Assembly: GCA_023055505.1 (NCBI GenBank)
Contig: JALIRH010000040.1
Span: 1,183,001-1,247,000, forward strand
DNA: 64,000 nt
Direction: 5' to 3'
Source of the DNA: Callipepla californica brunnescens
Taxonomy: Eukaryota; Chordata; Aves; Galliformes; Odontophoridae
Position numbers and translations under genes: made by a program
Notes under the pieces: generated by a model
Databases searched by the model: none
What the model saw: the letters and a program-made list of their open reading frames with translations, nothing else
Told to the model about the DNA's origin: nothing
Shown: positions 60,487 through 64,000 of the stretch, piece after piece
Layout: every line of letters begins with the position of its first letter
How positions within the stretch are numbered: the stretch's first letter is position 1

Positions 60487-61026
60487 TGTCACAGAGTTAT
60501 CATTTGGTCTAAGTCCATGACATGGACACAAGAAAAAAAAGGAAAGAGGGAAAGAAAGAAAAAGAGAGTGCCCCGCTGCTGGAGCAGAGCCATGCACTCC
60601 AGGGGAGCAGGGTTGGGGTGAGAGGGGGAAGGGTATAAAGATGGTAGATGGGTCTAAAAATAAAATAAAATAAAATAAAAAAACAACAAACAAACAAACA
60701 AAAAACCACAACAGCAACAATCTGAGAAGGAATGGTAATTTACTAAATCCAACAAAATAGAACAAAATGAGAGGCAAAGTTACCCAAGATGCGAAATCTT
60801 ATATTAGTAAAACTGCAGGAGAAGCACCCGTGCTTTTCTCTGCAAAAGCCGAGGGGAAAAAAAGAGCATGCAGACTGCAGCTGGGGTCCAGCCAGGGGCT
60901 CCACCCCTCTTCTGCTCCCTGCCACAGCATTAACTCTTTAACTCACAACATGATGTTCTGATGTGGAATACTGGCAGAAAAAAAATAAATAATAATAAAA
61001 AAAAAAAAAATCACAAAACCACAACA
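60487..61026 (-). mobile_element. Solo LTR (ERV-L-like family) inserted into CR1
   Basis: Plus strand runs from TGTCACAG to CCACAACA. It contains the family's antisense blocks: a GGTAATTTACTAAAT segment, ATTAACTCTTTAACTCAC, and CATGATGTTCTGATGTGGAATA close to the end. The flanking pentamers are ACTCT (60482-60486) and GCTCT (61027-61031), a 5-bp target duplication with one mutation. The A-rich/CAAA segment at 60655-60715 is an expansion within the LTR. No internal sequence remains. Confidence 0.85.
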
Positions 61027-62345
61027 GCTCTCTATCATTTTTGGGAAGTCTTGGAAAATGGGAGAGATGCCTGAAGACTGGAGGATAGCCAGTGTCACTC
61101 TGGTCATCAAAAAGGGCAAGAAGCCTCAGCTCCACCCCTGGAAAGGTGATGGAGCAGTTTGTTCTGGATGCTGTCTCCAGGCAATTGGAAAAGAGTTTTC
61201 AGGAGTAGTCAGCATGGGTTCACCAGGGGGAGGTCATGCTTGACCAACCTGGTAGCCTTCTATGATGTGATTACTGGAAGGGGGGAGAGCAGTGGATGTA
61301 GTCTGCCTTGATTTTAGCAAGCCATCTGACACAGCATCCTTATAACAAAATTGAGGATGTGTGGAATAGATGAGTGGACAGTGAGGAGAGTTGAGAACTG
61401 GTTGACTGGCAAAGCTCAGAGGGTTGTGGTCAGTGGCACAAAGTCCAGTTGGAGGACCATACTTAGCAGTGTTCCTCAGGGGTCAGAAATGAGTCTGGTC
61501 CTGTACAACATCTTCATCAGTGACCTTGATGAGGGGATAGAGTCCACCCTCAGCAAATTTGCTGATGATACAAAGCTGAGAGGAAGGGCTGACACACCAA
61601 AAGGCTGCGCTGCCATTCAGCAAAACCAGGACAGGCTGGAGAGTTGGGCAGAAAGGGACCAGATGAGACTCTTGCACCTAGGGAGGAACAACCACACGCA
61701 CCAGTACAGGTTGGGGGATAACCTGCTGGAGAGGAGCTCTGAGGGGAACGACCTGGGTGTTCTGGTGGATGACAGGTTGGCCATGAGCCAGCAGAGTGCC
61801 CTGGTGGCCAAAAAGGCGAATGAGATCCTGGGGTTCATTAAAAATAGCATGGCCAGCAGGTGGAGGGAGATGAGCCTCCCCCCTCTACTTTGCCCTGGTG
61901 AGGCCTCACCTGGAGTACCGTGCCAAGTCCTGAGCTCTCCAGTATAAAAAAAGACTAGGACCTCCTTAAAAGAGTGCAGTGGAGGGCTACAAAGATGATG
62001 AAGATTGTGGAACTCCTCTCTTATAAGGAAAGTCTGAGAGACCTGGATCTGTTCAGCCTTGAGAAAAGAAGACTCAGAGGGGATCTGATCCACATCTATA
62101 AATATCTAAGGTGCGGGAGACAAAGGGATGAGGCTGGACTCTTCTCAGCAGTGTGTGGAGACAAGGGGACAAGGATAAATAGCCACAAACTGATATATAG
62201 GAAGTCCCAAACAAATGTGCATGGGAACTTCTTCACAGTGCAGGTGACAGAGCACTGGAACAGGTTGCTCAGAGAGGTTATGGAGTCTCCTTCTCTGGAG
62301 ACATTCAAGACCCACCTGGACACCTACCTGTGCAACCTGGTCTAG
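61027..62345 (+). pseudogene. CR1 ORF2 3' part: RT core and C-terminal region
   Basis: Continues the interrupted RT: MPEDWRIASVT (about 61060-61090), the LDFSK block (about 61305), LYNIFISDLDEG (about 61500-61530) and the catalytic box KFADDTKL (61555-61578). The open frame at 61351-61947 (198 codons) spans the RT core and is followed by a frame break. The C-terminal CR1 region ([39 protein letters not shown]) lies in a second open frame ending at 62345. Dead copy. Confidence 0.88.
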
Positions 62346-62415
62346 GAAGCCTGCTTTGGTAGGAGGGCTGGACTAGATGATCTCTAGAGGTCTTTTCCAA
62401 CTCCTACAATTCTGG

Positions 62416-62917
62416 GAGTCTCTGAGTTTCCAGAGATGACATCTCTCATACTGGATTAAGCACTCTGTACTATTACAGCATGTTCTGGAAAGATTTGATT
62501 GAATTATCTGTAGGTTAAACATTCTTTAGCTTAAATCCCTATTACTGCTTTTCATCCAAATTACAAGCAGCCTTGAAAGTGGTGGATATGACATTTGTTC
62601 TCATCTAACCTTGAAGTTGTTCTCACAAGAAAACTGATTTCTACAAAGCTTATAGCTGCATTATTTTTGACCACAGAGAGAACTGCATCTTCTCTACAAA
62701 GTAGCAATACATTATTGGTACTTCTCTTAACTTTAAACTTCTCAGGAAATGATTTTTTAAATAGAGTTGGTTGACTCTTTGACACATCATAAACACGATT
62801 GTGCTGTGTCCTTTGTCTAGGCCTGGATCTGGGAGGCTCTGTTGGTGTAGCCATTTGTGCTGAGTTATTTGGGCACTCAGTCAATGCCCACAAATGCACT
62901 TGGAGATCAAAATGAGT
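62416..62917. other. No gene recognised
   Basis: Short spacer between two CR1 copies in opposite orientation, with a 112-codon minus-strand chance frame. Confidence 0.5.
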
Positions 62918-64000
62918 ATAGAATCATAGAATCACAAAGTTGGAAAGGACCTACTAGATCGTCTTGTCCAACTTTACACCCATTATCATTATTACCACAA
63001 GCTACTAAACCATTTCTCATAGATCCTCATCCAGATGCCTCTTGAACACCTCCAGGGACGGTGACTCCACCACCTCCCTGAGCAGGCCATTCCAGTGCCT
63101 GACCACTCTCTGAGAGAAAAAAATTTTCCTTATGTCCAACCTAAACCTTCTCTGATACAGCTTGTGACCATTTCCTTCGGTCCTGTTTGCTGCTTGGGAG
63201 GAAAGGCCAATCCCCTCCTCATCAGAACCTCCATTCAGGAAGTTGTAGAGTGCAGTTAGGTTTCCCTTGAGCCTCCTCTTCTCTAGACTAAACAATCCCA
63301 GCTCCTTCAGCTTCTCATAAGACTTGAGCTACAGAACCCTCACCAGTTTTGTTGCCCTTCTCTGGACGCATTCCAGGGCCTCAATGTATTTCTTGTAGTG
63401 AGGGGACCAAAACTGAATACAACACTTGAGGTGCAGCCTCACCAGTGCTGAGTACAGTCCCTGCTCCTGCTGGCCACACTATTTCTAATGCAGGCCAGGA
63501 TACCATTGGCCTTCTTGTCCACCTGGGCACACTGTCAGCTCATGTTCAGTCAACTGGTCCCTTTTGTCCTCACAGTCATCCAGCCACTCATCTCCAAGCC
63601 TATAGCACTGCATGGGGTTATTGCGGCCAAAATGCAGGACCCGGTGCTTGGCCTTGTTGAACCTCAGCCCAGTTACCTCTGCCCAGCAGTCCAGTTTGTC
63701 TAGATCCCTCTGGAGGGCCTCCCTTCTCTCAGGCAGATTGACACCACCTCCCAACTTGGTGTCATCTGCAAACTTAGTGAGGGTACACTCAGTGCCCTCA
63801 TCCAGATCATCAGTAAAGATATTAAAAAAGATAGGCTTCAGTACCGACCCCTGAGGGACACCACCACTTGTAACGGGCCACCAGCTGGACTTAACTCCAT
63901 TAACTACTCACACAGGGCATGGCCCTCTAGCCAGTTCCTTACCCAAAGAAGGGTATACCTGTCCAGGCCACAGGCATCCAGTTTCCCCAGGAGAATACTG
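62918..64000 (-). mobile_element. CR1 LINE, minus orientation, running off the window
   Basis: The plus strand begins with the antisense CR1 tail (ATAGAATCATAGAATCACAAA) and 3' UTR block, then ORF2 backwards. Minus-strand frames show the C-terminal [17 protein letters not shown] and [19 protein letters not shown] blocks (63295-63017), the [24 protein letters not shown] segment in shorter pieces (63754-63485), and the [10 protein letters not shown] catalytic region near 63755-63785. RT sequence continues to the right edge. Its wording is closer to the CR1 at 27.3 kb than to those at 52 and 61 kb, so at least two CR1 subfamilies are present. Confidence 0.92.

Larger units (their letters stand above)
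59218..62415 (+). mobile_element. Long CR1 LINE split by a solo LTR
   Basis: The longest CR1 here: about 2.66 kb of CR1 in two pieces (59218-60486 and 61027-62415) around a 540-bp LTR. It begins inside the endonuclease domain and ends in the CR1 3' UTR (GGAGGGCTGGACTAGATGAT near 62360). The terminal tail is degraded. Many stops and indels and a T-rich expansion at 60127-60172 show an old insertion. Rejoining the two sides restores continuous homology to CR1 ORF2. Confidence 0.92.

Overview
This window looks like a gene-poor stretch of bird nuclear DNA, most likely from a galliform. The evidence is several CR1 LINE copies with CR1-type endonuclease and reverse transcriptase (RT) reading frames and 8-bp-repeat 3' tails, several families of avian-type endogenous retrovirus LTRs, one LTR whose promoter and polyadenylation elements resemble alpharetroviral LTRs, and long AT-rich sequence without recognisable exons. 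I recognise no host protein-coding gene and nothing bacterial (no operons, no CRISPR array). Small exons of a host gene cannot be excluded by eye.

Layout. 1-840: remnant of a minus-strand retroelement (Gag-like coding remnant plus LTR core). 3983-4560 and 4934-5522: two LTRs of different families in opposite orientation. 8458-9243: a well-preserved solo LTR with 5-bp target duplications. 9.2-21.9 kb: no gene recognised. About 22.0-22.2 kb: a second LTR core related to the one at 0.64-0.83 kb. 23.04 kb: old CR1 scrap. 25889-26210: alpharetrovirus-like LTR, followed by a degenerate Ty3/gypsy-type RT fragment on the minus strand (26.29-26.72 kb). 27.26-28.85 kb: relatively intact 5'-truncated CR1 (plus), followed by an opposite CR1 (28.91-29.89 kb). 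30385-30951: solo LTR with perfect 5-bp duplications. 35684-43918: an env-less, ERV-L-like provirus on the minus strand. 52.17-53.33 kb (minus) and 54.09-54.28 kb (plus): CR1 copies. 59.22-62.42 kb: long CR1 (plus) interrupted by a solo LTR at 60487-61026. 62.92-64.0 kb: CR1 (minus) running off the window.

The centrepiece is the 8.2-kb provirus. Read on the minus strand its order is 5' LTR, primer-binding site, leader and a first Gag type containing a 21-bp/heptad coiled-coil repeat, protease-RT copy A, a second Gag type, protease-RT copy B, RNase H with a tandemly duplicated C-terminal segment, integrase, polypurine tract, 3' LTR. The primer-binding site is not an 18-nt site. It is a full-length lysine tRNA (anticodon CUU) in reverse complement, including the post-transcriptionally added CCA, four bases from the LTR. 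This suggests that a whole mature primer tRNA was copied into DNA. The two LTRs are clearly diverged and the flanks show no matching target duplication, so the locus is probably a mosaic of at least two related elements. All coding parts carry stops and frameshifts, so I treat everything as fossil sequence.

Five LTRs of this same family lie in the window (about 4.0, 30.4, 35.7, 43.4 and 60.5 kb), showing repeated colonisation of this region and, for at least two, later collapse to solo LTRs. The LTR inside the 59-62 kb CR1 shows that this CR1 was already in place when that LTR's parent retrovirus inserted.
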